Shown: positions 40,195 to 51,046, numbered from the stretch's first letter. The stretch is 64,000 nucleotides of DNA from Erinaceus europaeus (GCF_950295315.1 NC_080171.1:99735445-99799444), one strand, 5' to 3'. Translations and numbers: made by a program. Notes: a model not told the origin generated them from the letters alone.

Positions 40195-40200
40195 AATTAG

Positions 40201-40715
40201 TATTATTTATTTAAGCCAGATAAATATCTGGCTGCCAGAATTCTGGGATTTGGGTAGGTGAGGAGGGCTAAAGGATATAGGGTGTGCTTCTCAATAATCT
40301 GTGTAGATTTGATTTTTTGGGGGGGAGGTATTAGACTCATGGCGTGCTCTTTGCTGTGTCACTGGTCCCCTATCCAGGGTCCTCTGTCATATACACTCTG
40401 AGGAGGAACTTTTGATGTTCTGTCCCATTGGGAGGAGGACAGTCACTCAGTCATGAAAAGTGGTGGAAGGATCCAGGATGTACCTGCCTCTCAGACGTCT
40501 TCCTGCCAATGCCTTATGCCACTCTCATTCTTTTCAATCCCACTAGTCCCTGGTGCTGCCAGTTTGTGAAGCTGCAGTTGAGGATTCTTCTTTGTACATT
40601 TGATTGGTTTTCAGTGTTCCCTACTGCTAGTTTAGGATTCCACTTCTGATGAATTTTATTTTCTTAGGTCAGTTAAGTCAGCAACCATACATCTATTATA
40701 GAAAATAAGTCTATG
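40201..40715. other. Unique intronic sequence
   Basis: No repeat or exon recognised. The stretch includes a G-run at 40318-40326. Confidence 0.5.
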
Positions 40716-40729
40716 GGTATAAAATTATT

Positions 40730-40987
40730 TTTTTAATATTTATTTATTCATTTTCCCTTTTTATTGCCTTTGTTGTTTTTATTGTTGTAGTTATTGTTGT
40801 TGTTATTGATGTTGTCGTTGTTGGGTAGAACAGAGAGAAATGGAAAGAGGAAGGGAAGACAGAAGGGGAGAGAAAGATAGACACCTGCAGACTTGCTTCA
40901 CCACTTGTGAAGCGACTCCCCTACAGGTGGGAAGCCGGGGCTGCTTTGTACCACGTGTGCTTAACCCGCTGCGCTACCGCCCAACTC
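40730..40987 (-). mobile_element. SINE class A, antisense, centre shortened, with TSD
   Basis: ATAAAATTATTTTT at 40717 and 40990 flank the insert. CCCTACAGGTGGGAAGCCGGGG is joined directly to CTGCTTTGTACCACGTG, about 40 bases missing. Confidence 0.9.
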
Positions 40988-41001
40988 CCATAAAATTATT
41001 T

Positions 41002-41497
41002 TTAAAAATTATTTATTTATTACCAGAGCCCTGTTCAGCTCTGGTTTATGGTGGTGTGGGGAACTGAACCTGGGACTTTGGATCTGAAGGCATGAGAGAT
41101 TCTTTTTTTTTTTTTTTGCCTCCAGGGTTATTGCTGGGGCTCGGTGCCTGCACCACGAATCCACTGCTCCTGGAGACCATTTTTTTCCCTTTTTGTTACC
41201 CTGGTTGTTTTTATAGTTGTTGTGGTTATTATTATCATTGCCATTGATGTCGTTGTTTTTGGATAGGACAGAGAGAAATAGAGAGAGAAGGGCAAGACAG
41301 AGAGGGGGAGAGAAAAATAGATACCTGCAGACCTGCTTCACCGCCTATGAAGTGACTTCCCTGCAGGTGGGGAGTCGGGGGCTCGAACCAGGATCCGGTC
41401 CTCGTGCTTTGTGCCACGTGCGCTTAACCCGCTGCGCTACTGCCTGACCCCCAAGAGACTCTTTACATAACCATTATGCTATCTACCCCAACCCCTG
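41002..41497 (-). mobile_element. SINE class D, antisense, split by an A insertion
   Basis: TTACCAGAGCCCTGTTCAGC...GGCATGAGAGATTCTTT on the left and AAGAGACTCTTTACATAACC...CTATCTACCCCAACCCC on the right make one D copy. Confidence 0.85.
41104..41455 (-). mobile_element. SINE class A, antisense, long form, nested in D
   Basis: Poly-T, TTGCCTCCAGGGTTATTGC (acceptor-like AG at 41124-41125), GAATCCACTGCTCCTGGAG, body, CCCTGCAG|GTGGGG (GT at 41367-41368), CTGCGCTACTGCCTGACC. Confidence 0.93.
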
Positions 41498-41600
41498 ACA
41501 CAGGATTTTCTTTTTAATGTTTCAGCTTCTTCTCCTCCTCCTCCTTCTTCTCTTCTACTACTACTTTTCCCTCCCCTTCTCCCTCTCCTCCTTCTTCATC

Positions 41601-41734
41601 TCTTTTAAGATTTTATTTATTTATGAGAAAGATAAGAGAGAAAGAATTAAACATCATTCTGGTGCATGTGCTGAACGCAGGATTTCATGTTTGAGAGTCC
41701 AGTGCCTTATCCACTGTGCCACCTCTTGGAGCAT
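41601..41734 (-). mobile_element. SINE class B, antisense
   Basis: TTTATTTATGAGAAAGATAAG, CATCATTCTGGTGCATG, TTGAGAGTCCAGTGCC, CACTGTGCCACCTC. A TCTTCTCCTCC tract (41525-41600) precedes it. Confidence 0.82.
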
Positions 41735-41744
41735 ATATATATCT

Positions 41745-41883
41745 GCTACTTATTTATTAATGAGAAAGATAGGAGGAGAGAAAGAACCAGATATCATTGC
41801 AGTACATGTAGTGCCGGGGATCTAACTCAGGACTTTATGCTTGAAAATCTAATGCTTTATCCACTGTGCCACCACCCAGGCCC
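41745..41883 (-). mobile_element. SINE class B, antisense, second copy
   Basis: TTATTAATGAGAAAGATAGG, ATATCATTGCAGTACATG, GCTTTATCCACTGTGCCACC. Same orientation as its neighbour. Confidence 0.85.
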
Positions 41884-42015
41884 CAGACACAGAATTTTAA
41901 AATAAGACTTTATCATTTTTTAGAACTACATTCCAGGAAGGAAGGAGAGGAGTGGCCAGCAGCCAGAGGACAAGGATCACCACACCCTTGTTTCTTAACA
42001 TAGCAAAATGATAAG

Positions 42016-42069
<54 letters not shown>
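42016..42069. repeat. (CA)n microsatellite
   Basis: About 27 uninterrupted CA units. The unique-looking flanks (41884-42161) hold no gene. Confidence 0.97.
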
Positions 42070-42071
<2 letters not shown>

Positions 42072-42161
42072 TGCTTATAGGAGAATAGAAACAGTCTCCT
42101 TGAGTTCTAGGAATAGTTGGAAAGAAAACAAAAGCTAAACAGAGGCAGAATATTAAAATAT

Positions 42162-42325
42162 TTGGAGGGCTAGAGAAATATCTCCCTTGGATAGTGTGCT
42201 GCTTTGCTGTGTACATGACCCAGGTTGGAGCCTGGCCCCCAACTACAGTGAAGGAAGCTTTGATGTGACAGCTTCTTTTTGTCTTTCTCTCTCTGTCCTA
42301 TTCTTTCTACCTGAAAAATTCTGCC
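42162..42325 (+). mobile_element. SINE class E, sense
   Basis: GGAGGGCTAGAGAAATATCTCCC, GTGTGCTGCTTTGCTGTG, CAGGTTGGAGCCTGGCC, CAGTGAAGGAAGCTTTG, CTACCTGAAAAATTC. A fairly complete reference for this class. Confidence 0.75.
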
Positions 42326-42808
42326 CTGAATGATGAAGATGACCAAAAATTAAGAAATAAAATATTTGGGCATCCTAAATGAACAAATTTTAATTCTGAA
42401 TCAGCTCATTTACATACTCTGAAGCAGGGGAACAACAAAAGCCCAAGACTGTTTTCTTTTGATCCTGGACGTCCCCTCCGAGACCCCAATATACAGTCTC
42501 AGTAGAATGGTCAGCATGGAGCTGTTCATTAAATTATACAATTTCCAGAGACACCATTTACCACTTATGTCTAGCTAAAGACCATTAGAATATACTAGAA
42601 TATATATAATATATTAGAATATACACTCAACTCATACTCTTAAGGGCAACAATCAAATCTGCTAGAAAAAAGGGGGGGGCTTTTTAGAATATAGGCTACC
42701 TCCCACCCACACATTTTGATACAAATAGATGATCAGAAGAGAATGGCTTCTAATCTAGGTGACTTAAGCAGAAAAGAAGAAAATCTGCACAGGAGCTTTA
42801 TTTATAAA
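42326..42808. other. Unique intronic sequence
   Basis: Contains AGAATATA repeats around 42587-42628 and a G-run at 42671-42679. No gene or named repeat. Confidence 0.45.
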
Positions 42809-42945
42809 GTTGGCCTGGGAGGTGGCACAGTGGATAAAGTGTTAGACTCTCAAGGATGAGCTCCTTAGTTCAATCCCCAGCATCATGTGTGTAGTAGTGA
42901 TACACAGTTCTCTTTCTCCCTCTGTCATTAATTAATAGTTTTTAT
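42809..42945 (+). mobile_element. SINE class B, sense
   Basis: CTGGGAGGTGGCACAGTGG, CTTAGTTCAATCCCC, AGTAGTGATACACAG, ATTAATTAATAG tail. Confidence 0.85.
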
Positions 42946-42959
42946 TTTTACTATTTTTA

Positions 42960-43195
42960 AAATTGTCTCCAGGGTTATCACTGGGGATCAGTGCCTACAC
43001 AGTGAATCCATCAACTCCTGATGGCCATTTTACCCTTTCTCTTATTTGAGAAGGAAGGGGGTGATAGGTAGATAGACAGACAGACGGACGCCTGCTTCAC
43101 CACTTGTGAAGCTTTTCCCCTATAGGTGAGGACTAGGGGCTTAAACCTGACTTGAACCTCATTCAACTGGGTGGGTGAGCCACCTCCTGGCACCA
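42960..43195 (-). mobile_element. SINE mosaic, antisense (A extension joined to C-type body)
   Basis: GTCTCCAGGGTTATCACTGG with AGTGAATCCATC leads into GAGAAGGAAGGGGGTGATAGG, CTTCACCACTTGTGAAGC, GTGAGCCACCTCCTGG. The join suggests the A extension also circulates with C-type bodies. Confidence 0.65.
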
Positions 43196-43278
43196 TAATA
43201 AATAAATCTTTTTTTAAGTTTGATAAAGGAAAAAAAATAATTGAAGCATGGCATAAAGACTTAGGTAAAAACTTTCTT

Positions 43279-43434
43279 CTGGTGGTCAGGGAGATGGCAC
43301 AGTGGATAAGGTCTCAAGTTCAATCCCTGACAGCACATGAACCAGAGTGATGTCTGGTTCCTTCTCCCCCCGCCCCCCACCTCCTCTCTCTCTCCTCCTA
43401 TCTTTCTCATTCATAGATAAATAAAATCTTTTTG
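43279..43434 (+). mobile_element. SINE class B, sense, short internal deletion
   Basis: GGTCAGGGAGATGGCACAGTGG, GATAAGGTCTCAAG (gap), AGAGTGATGTCTGG, (CTC)n, AATAAAATC. Confidence 0.85.
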
Positions 43435-43448
43435 AAAAAACTTTATTC

Positions 43449-43600
43449 TGGTGGTCCGGGAGGTGGTGCAGTGGATAAAGCATTGGACTCAATCATGAGG
43501 TCCTGAGTTCAATTCCCAGCAGCACATGTACCAGGGTGATGCCTGGTTCTTTCTCTCTCCTCCTATGTTTCTCATTAATAAATAAATAAAATATTAAAAA
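43449..43600 (+). mobile_element. SINE class B, sense
   Basis: GGTGGTCCGGGAGGTGGTGC, TGAGTTCAATTCCCAGCAGC, CAGGGTGATGCCTGG, (AATA)n tail. Adjacent copy shares the flank CTTTATTCTGGTGGTC / ACTTTCTTCTGGTGGTC, hinting at a local duplication. Confidence 0.88.
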
Positions 43601-44748
43601 AAACTTGATTCTGTAAGATGAGTAGTACAGAGAGAAAAAACTTCCAAGCATGAACAAATAAAAATAAAAGTGAACAAAAATGATAGCTAATATTAAATTA
43701 CAGAATGAACTGGAAAATGGGCTGGCTGAGGCAAGGAAATGGAAGACAAATAGTGATGGCATTAGGGTACTACAAGCAATTTTAAAGCATAAAAGGCAGA
43801 CTCCTGTTTCATATGGAAGACTAACTTGAGAAACCGTGCAGTCTACAGAGCCAATGAAAATTAATGCAAACTCAGCCCCTCACTTATTTTCGTAGTTTTA
43901 TCTTATAGCTCCACCTTCTTCCTGTGTTTGATCCTGGGCCCAAACCCCAACAGGATGTTTTCTTTTCCTTGTATGTTATTATAACCAGTTCCATGGATTT
44001 GGAAAAGGAAGTTGCCCTCCTAGAATTAGGCGTGCATGTGTGTGTGCGCAGGGTGGGGGAGGGATCTTCTTCTGGAAGTTTCCCTGGGGTATTTGCTTTA
44101 TGTCAGTTTGATACCTCTCAAATGACTATATTGAAGGTTCTAGGTGGGACTCAAGCCTGGGACTTTGTCTAGCTATGTGGAACTAAGGGATTTTTTTTTT
44201 TTTAATTAGGTTAAATCTTCAAATAAGACAAATTGAGCTAGTCACAGTCTTTGACTTGGAAATAAGATGATTTCTACTACCTCTATTATGGACCACTCAC
44301 TTGATTTCTCTTCCATTCAGATTTTCCCTTCCTTTATCCTCCTCCTCCTCCTCTTGTTTTTTCTTTTCTTATATAAAATGGACTGGATGAGGGTTTCTTT
44401 ACTACCTCAGCAGTATTGTTTTGCTTGTTGTATGAAGCTGTGTAGTATAGTATAGTACAGTATATTTTGACATGTTCCTATGCTCTCTAGATGCCTTTCA
44501 AAGATCAAAGATGTCTTCAGACATTGTTCCATGGTGTGTGTGTGTGTGTGTGTGTGTTAGAGAATCACTGCCATTGAAAATCACTGAACCAGAAGATCCG
44601 TATGTCCCCTTTGTACTGAGTTTCTGGGATTCATGGAACATTTCACCACTCCCACCACAACCACCAACAATAACTATTTCAAATTATATTTCCCCTAATT
44701 TTTTTTATCCCTTAGAATACTCCCATTTAAGTTAAGAAATACAGTTTG
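43601..44748. other. Unique intronic sequence, 1.15 kb
   Basis: Contains a (TG)n of about 11 units (44535-44557), a CCTCCTCC tract (44338-44352) and a GTATAGTATAGTACAGTATA run (44443-44463). No exon-like frame or young repeat. A reasonable place to look for conserved intronic enhancers by alignment. Confidence 0.5.
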
Positions 44749-45017
44749 GGGAGTCGGGCGGTAGCACAGTGGGTTATGTGCAGATGGCGCAAAACGCAAG
44801 GACCAGCATAAGGATCCCGGTTCGAGCCCTGGCTCCCCACCTGCAGGGGAGTTGCTTCACAGGCAGTGAAGTAGGTCTGCAGGTGTCTATCTTCCTCTCC
44901 CCGTCTCTATCTTCCCCATCTCTCTCCATTTCTCTCTGTCCTATCCAACAACAACAATAATAATAACCACAACAATGATAAAACGACAAGGGCAACAAAA
45001 GGGGGAAAAAAAAGAAA
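44749..45017 (+). mobile_element. SINE class A, sense, full length
   Basis: GGGGAGTCGGGCGGTAGCAC, CGGTTCGAGCCCTGG, CTGCAGGGGAGTTGC, (CAACAATAATAATAACC) tail ending GGCAACAAAAGGGG. Confidence 0.92.
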
Positions 45018-46204
45018 TAGGTTTGGAGCCATTAAATGTTGCATCTACCAATTTAAGATGCTGACTTTATCTTGGATTCCTGCCAGGATCGAGATATTCT
45101 TGGTCCCTTGCAATTGAGAGAGGAATTACTGCAGTCATAGATTCTGTGCTAGAAGGAGGACAAGCCTTTTTTCAGAGAACAAATATAGATTGGCAGACCA
45201 AATGAGACCTGAGCAGATGAGGCCTGCTGCTATTGATGTGTGAGGGCAATGTGTTATCTTTTCTTTTCTTTAGAAAATGTAAAATGTTTCTCAAATCACT
45301 ACATGCTTATCATTATCTAGTATAAAAATAATCCTCTTTCTTGAATCCTTTCTTTTGAAAATTTTTTACTCATCAGTGTTGATAAGGACATAGTAATACT
45401 TTTTGTCCTGGAAGATTAGTACTACATGACTTTTTGTCTTTCTTAGGTCTTTTTGTTTCAAAACAATAGTATGACTAACTAGTATTTACTGTAAGCTATT
45501 GCTTTCAATAGGACATAAATTATTTTGTGTCTCCATTTTTTAATTGTCTTCTCTATTTATTTTGGTAACTATAGTGCCTTTTCTTTTAAGACTTTTATGT
45601 TCTAGGTAATCTTAGAAGGAGAAAATAGGTCTCCTTTGGAACTGAGGGAAGGTGAGTTTGCACCAAAAGTTGGCCGGGACTTCCTATTTCTAATTTCTTT
45701 ATTGTGTCCAGTTTAGATCAAAATCCCAAGGTCTAGGAAGCTTTGCTTTAGGGACTTTCTAGCTCCTTAACCTTTTGGCTCTAAACCCCATGAAACAATG
45801 AGGGAATAAGATTAAAAATGAGGATACCATGTGAGAGAGCGCATGAGTAGTCATTTCAGTAACTCTGTCTGATGCTTTTATGGGTCCCAAGTGAGATTTG
45901 GTTTCTCAGATAGTAGGCAGTTATTTGTCATCATGCCCTCCTCTCAGTTATTGGCCACACTCCAAGGATTGGGTGTTAAAATGCTGGACATCTGAGTCTT
46001 ATGCAACCTCTGGGTGTGCTTTACAAGGGCAATGTAATCAACTTTGTGTTTCCCCATCTCTGCTAGTTCTAAGCTTGTGAGTGCTCTAAATAACTGGCTG
46101 CATCCCTTCTCTCCCACTCCCACCACCCAAAAAGCAAACCTAAATTGGAACATACTTGGCTTATAATTAGTCTAAGCAATTGTCATTCAGCAGTTACTTT
46201 TCTT
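45018..46204. other. Longest repeat-poor stretch of intron 1
   Basis: 1.2 kb with no young SINE or L1. No open frame worth calling. The lack of insertions in such a crowded intron could be chance or constraint. Confidence 0.5.
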
Positions 46205-46211
46205 TCTTTCT

Positions 46212-46402
46212 TTTTTTAACCAGAGCACTGCTCCACTCTGGCTTATGGTGGTGGTGGTGATGGTGGTGGTGGTGGTGGTGGTGGTGGTGGTGGTGGTGGT
46301 GGTGGTGTGTGTGTGTGTGTGTGTGTGTGTGATTAAACCTGGAACTTTGGAGCCTTAGGCATGAGAGTCTCTTTGCATAACCATTATGCTATCTCCCCCT
46401 CC
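46212..46402 (-). mobile_element. SINE class D, antisense, expanded by (GGT)n and (GT)n
   Basis: AACCAGAGCACTGCTCCAC...CTTATGGTGGTGG expands at 46246-46330, then GATTAAACCTGGAACTTTGG and CATTATGCTATCTCCCC. Confidence 0.85.
46246..46330. repeat. Compound (GGT)n-(GT)n microsatellite inside a D SINE
   Basis: About 22 GGT-type units (one GAT variant) followed by about 12 GT units. Seeded by the ATGGTGGTG present in normal D copies. Confidence 0.92.
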
Positions 46403-46654
46403 ACCACACACCCAGATACTTTGTTCTTACCTGATACTGTGACTGACAATTTATAGTCTATTTTTATGTCTCTTACTTTCACCAAGTACAATTTACACAT
46501 ATATTTACAGTAAGTTTATCATTTTATCCATAAATAATTTTGTAGGAGTAAGCCAGGCACCTGTGACCTCAGTTGAAGACACCAAGGGAATGAATCCAGA
46601 GCCTCAGGCATAGGCAATACCAGTAAACCACCACTCTGACCCAGTTTTCATTCT

Positions 46655-46835
46655 GTATTTTTGACAAATGGAGGAAAAGAGAGAAAGAGAGAGGAATACC
46701 AGAACATTATTGCACCTTTCATGAAATTTCCTTAGTGCTGCTCATGGTGTTCCCACATGGTACCAGGAATCAAACTTAAGACTTCACTCCTGGTAATGCA
46801 TGTGCTTTACTCACTGAGCCATCGCTGCTTTCCTG
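46655..46835 (-). mobile_element. SINE class E, antisense
   Basis: GAAAGAGAGAGGAATACCAG...GGTACCAGGAATCAAAC...CTTTACTCACTGAGCCATC. A weaker D-like fragment lies before it (46545-46645). Confidence 0.55.
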
Positions 46836-46844
46836 TGTAGGCCT

Positions 46845-46985
46845 ATGTTGTCATTTCTCTTGACCTAGGGGTAGACTTGCTAGATCATATGGCAGCTCTG
46901 TGTCTGGCTATTTGAGGAGCTGCCTGGTTGTTTTCCAAAGTAGTTGCACCAGTACACTTTCCCTCTTTGAGGAGCACTGTGTGTT
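46845..46985 (-). mobile_element. Ancient L1 fragment, antisense
   Basis: GGTAGACTTGCTAGATCATATGG...GGAGCTGCCTGGTTGTTTTCC...GTAGTTGCACCAGTACACTTTCCC. Confidence 0.75.
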
Positions 46986-47297
46986 TGGAAGGAGGGTTAA
47001 TGATTTTGTCTTCTGCTTCACACACGTCTTGTTTCTCCAGTCAGACTATAAGTTCCTTGAAGTCAAGATGTTGATTGTCAATTTCTTTTTTATATCTGCA
47101 CAGGCTTCATGGGGTTCTGTGCATTTTGTTATGCAATTGCTAAATTCTTCTCTGGGCTTCAGTTTCCTCCTTTATAAAATGGAAGTGTGTTGGGGGGGTT
47201 GCACAGGACTTTGGTGATGGGTATAATCTGAAACTGTATCCATGTACTTTTATGATCTTATAAGTCAATCTTAAGTTATTAATAAAAAATTAAGTGA
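46986..47297. other. Intronic spacer with a possible retroelement end
   Basis: GGTGATGGGTATAATCTG...AAGTTATTAATAAAAAATTAAG (47211-47293) looks like the A-rich end of an unidentified repeat. Confidence 0.35.
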
Positions 47298-47475
47298 TGT
47301 TGCCAGGTGATGGTGCTCCTGGTTGAGCGCACACATTACCGTGCACAAGGACCCAGGTACAAACCCCCCAGTCTCCACCTACCTCATGAGTGGTGAGGCA
47401 GCACTGCACTTGTGTCTCTCTCCTTCTCTATCTCTTCCCTCTCAATTTCTCTCTCTTTAAAAAAAAAAAAAAAGG
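47298..47475 (+). mobile_element. SINE class C, sense
   Basis: GATGTTGCCAGGTGATGGTGC, TTGAGCGCACACATTACC, TCATGAGTGGTGAGGCAG, CTCAATTTCTCTC, A-run. An A-extension-like piece (GTGGATTCGCTGTATAGGC) follows to 47545. Confidence 0.8.
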
Positions 47476-47699
47476 TTGGTTGGCTTTTGGGGGTGGTGGA
47501 TTCGCTGTATAGGCACTGAAGCCCAGCAGTCACCTCATTGGCTAAATAAATGAATAAAATGAGAATGATTATATTATTTAAATCTGAGGATTGTATGAAT
47601 TTAAATGACATGATGAAAGTAAAAGATGGGGGCAATGATTTCCATATGGTAAATATTCTGGAAATATTAGAAATCACTGTTGTGGGCAATCCCCCTTTG

Positions 47700-47845
47700 T
47701 TTGTTTTACAATGTGTTTGTTTGCTTATTTATTGGGAGAGGGAAAGAGAATCAGAATACCACTTTGGCATATGCCATGCTGGGGGTTGAACTTGAGACCT
47801 CTTGTGTGCAAGTCTGGAGCTCTATCCACATTTCATCTCCGGGAG
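47700..47845 (-). mobile_element. SINE class B-like, antisense
   Basis: TTGCTTATTTATTGGGAGAGGG, AATACCACTTTGGCATATGCC, GGGGTTGAACTTGAGACC, CTCTATCCACATTTCATC. Confidence 0.6.
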
Positions 47846-47899
47846 CTGTGAACATTTTTTTTCTTAGACTGAATTGTTGAACTTTTTTCCTTCTCCTCC

Positions 47900-48182
47900 C
47901 CCCTCTCTTTTGCCCATAGGGTTAATACTGGTGCTCTGTGCTTGCACTACCAATCCCTGCTCCTGGAGGCCATTTTTGTTGCCTTTGTTATTGTTATTGC
48001 TGTTGGGTAGGACAGAGAGAAATCAAGAGAGGAGGGGAAGACAGAGAGAGGGAGAGAAAGATAGACACCCACAAACCTGCTTCATCACTTGTGAAGTGAC
48101 CCCCCCCTGCCAGGGGCTCGAACCAGGATCCTTGTGCTTCGCACTATGTGAGCTTAACCCGGTGTGCCACCACCTGGACCCC
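47900..48182 (-). mobile_element. SINE class A, antisense, diverged
   Basis: ATAGGGTTAATACTGGTGC, CTGCTCCTGGAGGCC, TTGGGTAGGACAGAG, CCTGCCAGGGGCTCGAACC (deleted CAGGTGGGGAG), GTGTGCCACCACCTGGACCCC. Confidence 0.85.
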
Positions 48183-49044
48183 AAACTTTTTTCTTTAATA
48201 TGCACTTTTAAAAGTATTTTGCCTAAGGTTGTGATATCTTAATCAAACATTGGTTAACATTTTGGATCTGATCATTTTTATCTATACATCCACACAGTAC
48301 CACACTCATCACTAGATTTGACTGAGGAAAAGTAACATTTCCAGAGCCTTCTGACTTGCAGACTTGGATGTGCCAGAGTAGCCATAGTTACCCATTATAG
48401 TCCTCAAGAATCAAGAGAATTTTCCCCTGTAGTCCCTGTGAAAGAGTCTCCTGAAATCAAGAAGTGATATGTGAACTAGGAGTTCTGAATTCTGAAGGTG
48501 TCAGGAGAGTCCCAGCCCACTGGGAGGGGGATGTAGGTAGTTTCGGAGAGGGAACAAAACTGCTCATTTCATTCCCAGGGAACACCACTCAGTTATGTCA
48601 CTTAGGGCTCATTCATTCTGCAGGCATTTGCTATGTCATTATTTTATGCCAGATTCCAGAGACAAGGTGGGGAGTGAGGGTTCAGGGAGGGAGTTGTCAT
48701 GTTTGAAGGTGAATGAATGAGGCTTAGTGTTCAAGGAGCAGAATACAGTGAGTTACTTTCAGAGTCCTTGGAAAGTAGTTCCTGCTTTAAAGACCAAGTA
48801 AGACTCTCTTTAAAGACAAAGAGAGACCTCTCCTGGGACATTTATGTCATTTTCTCCCTCGCTGAACACACTGAATCTCCCCATAACTGCTTCCTTTCTG
48901 CCCATCCTTGACCCTGACTTGGAGACTTCTTACCTGCTCTTCTGGTGCCTAGAAAACTACCCCACCCCAACCACCTTATCTTCACAGGGTTGGCTCTTGC
49001 TCCTCTCCTCAGAAGACCTCCCAAGCTGTCTTCATACTCTAGCT
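48183..49044. other. Unique intronic sequence, 0.86 kb
   Basis: No repeat family recognised. Moderately GC-balanced, with no splice-bounded frame that I can support. Confidence 0.5.
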
Positions 49045-49185
49045 CATTAATCTTTTAATTACTTAATGATTTTACCAGAACACACTCAGTTTTGGCTTAT
49101 TGGTGGTATTGGGGATTGAACCTGGGATCTCAGAGCTTCAGTCATGAAGGTATTATGCATAACTGTCATCTTGTTTCTCTGGCCC
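49045..49185 (-). mobile_element. SINE class D, antisense
   Basis: ACCAGAACACACTCAGTTTTGG, GGGGATTGAACCTGGGATC, CATAACTGTCATCTTG. Confidence 0.72.
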
Positions 49186-49227
49186 TCATTTACCCTTTTT
49201 AATTCCTTTGAGTAATTACCACTTTCT

Positions 49228-49367
49228 ATTTATTCATTCATTCATTCATTCAGTTTTAATGAGAGCACTACTCAGCTCTGGTTCATGGTGTGGGGGAATT
49301 GAACCTGGGACTTTGGAGCCTCAGGCATGAGAGTCTCTTTGCCATAACCATTATGCTATCTACTTTC
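49228..49367 (-). mobile_element. SINE class D, antisense, with (CATT)n edge
   Basis: TTCATTCATTCATTCA, ATGAGAGCACTACTCAGCTC, TTGAACCTGGGACTTTGG, CATTATGCTATC. Confidence 0.85.
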
Positions 49368-49509
49368 AGTGCACTTATCACTTTATAGAAGGATCTTGTT
49401 CGTCTCTTTACATTTGCTACCTGTCTCTCCCATTTATTTACCATCAATTGTAAGGACCTTAGTAGCAAGCATCTTTTTTAACCTATTCATTGTGATCTTT
49501 CTTTCTTTC

Positions 49510-49665
49510 TTTTTAAAACTATTTTTATTTATTTATTATTGGATAGAGGCAGAGAGAAATAGAGAGGGAGACAGAGACACTTGCAGCCCTGCTTCACCAC
49601 TCGTTTAGTTTTGCTCCTGCAGGTGGGGACCAAAGGCTTGAACTTGGATCCTAGCACACTATAAT
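49510..49665 (-). mobile_element. SINE class C, antisense, head lost
   Basis: TTTATTATTGGATAGAGGC, GACACTTGCAGCCC, CTCCTGCAGGTGGGGACC, CACACTATAATGTG. Confidence 0.82.
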
Positions 49666-49724
49666 GTGAATGATGATTGTGACAGAGCAGGTTTTCAATG
49701 AATCAGTCAACCCCCCTGCCGTTT

Positions 49725-49802
49725 TTTTTCTTCCTTCCTTCCTTCCTTCCTCCCTCCCTCCCTCCCTTCCTTCTTTCTTCTTTCTTTCTTTCTTTCTTTC
49801 CT

Positions 49803-49877
<75 letters not shown>

Positions 49878-49983
49878 ACCAGAGCACTCTCAGCTTATGT
49901 TGATGTGGAGGATTGAACCTGGGACTTAGAAACCTCAGGCATGAGAGTTTATTTGCATAACCATTATGCTGTCTCCCCCTCCC
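49725..49983 (-). mobile_element. SINE class D, antisense, with long (CTTT)n tract
   Basis: CTTCC/CCTCC units then (CTTT)n over 49731-49877 lead into ACCAGAGCACTCTCAGC, GATTGAACCTGGGAC, CATTATGCTGTCTCCCC. The tract occupies the element's tail side. Confidence 0.85.
49731..49877. repeat. (CCTT)n-(CCTC)n-(CTTT)n pyrimidine microsatellite
   Basis: About 147 bases of pure C/T on the + strand. Confidence 0.95.
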
Positions 49984-50097
49984 CTTATTTTGATCCCCCC
50001 ACCCATTTTTCATGCATAGACATATACTGGGAAATAGGAAATAAATTCTAACTCCATAAAGGAGCAGTAAGAAAAGAAACCAGTAGGAAATAATTGA

Positions 50098-50474
50098 ACT
50101 CACTCCCTCCCTCCCTTCCTTCCTTCCTTCCTTCCTTCCTCCCTCCCTCCCTCCCTCCCTCCCTTCCTTCCTTCCTTCCTTTCTTCCTTCTTTCCTCTTT
50201 TGCCACCAAGATTATCACTGGGGCTACATACCTGCATGATGAATCCCCTGCTCCTTGTGATGATTTTTATTTCCCTTTTTTCTTTCACTTTTGGATAGAG
50301 ACAGAGAAAAATTGAGAGGAAAGGGGGAAATAGAGGAGAGAGAAAGACAGACATCAGTAGCACTGCTTCTCTGCTCATAAAGATTACCCCCTGAGGGGAC
50401 TCAGGACTTTGAACCTAGAGTTATGCAACTGGTAACATGTGAACTCTACCAGTTGTGTCACCATCTGGTCCCAA
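50098..50474 (-). mobile_element. SINE mosaic, antisense, with (CCTT)n/(CCTC)n
   Basis: (CCCT/CCTT)n at 50101-50185, GCCACCAAGATTATCACTGGGG (A extension-like), GATAGAGACAGAGAAAAATTGAG (C-like), CCAGTTGTGTCACCATCTGG. Confidence 0.7.
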
Positions 50475-50519
50475 TGTCAGACTTTCTTATTAGAAAGGTA
50501 AATATCATTTAAAATAAAT

Positions 50520-50745
50520 GATGGTGGTGATGGTGAATAGTGTCAAGTACCATTCTAACCATTGAATTAAATGATTTTTACACATTAACTTGTTTAATCT
50601 TCACAATAATTTTATGAAGTATAGATGATCATTCTGATTTCTACATGGAACGTGTGGCAGAGATATTTCATAAATTTCCCTAAGTTGCAAGTATGAATAA
50701 AGGAATGGGGATTTGAACCTTAACTGTGTGACTCCAAAACCCATC
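50520..50745 (+). mobile_element. MIR (mammalian-wide SINE), sense
   Basis: ACTTGTTTAATCTTCACAATAATTTTATGAAGTA...CTAAGTTGCAAGTATGAATAAAG...GGGGATTTGAACC follows the MIR consensus order. Confidence 0.75.
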
Positions 50746-51046
50746 TGAATTACACAGCTATGCTGTGTCAAGGTGACTACTGTGTTGTAACACACAGATA
50801 AAGATGCTTGGATTCAGTTTCAGCATGTCGTTCATGCTGTCACCTGAGAGATGGATGGTACATGTATTGGGAAGAGCATTTGGACAGGTGTGTAGACCTG
50901 TTTCTGGTCGCTCTGGAGTGACCATTTAGTGGCTTTGTTCCCTCCAGATGGCTATGTTTTGCAGAGAATATCTCAATTCCAAAATAGGAGCCCTACGCTC
51001 TAGCTACACATATTCTCTAAGGTTCTTCCCAGTATTTGAGTGTTTA

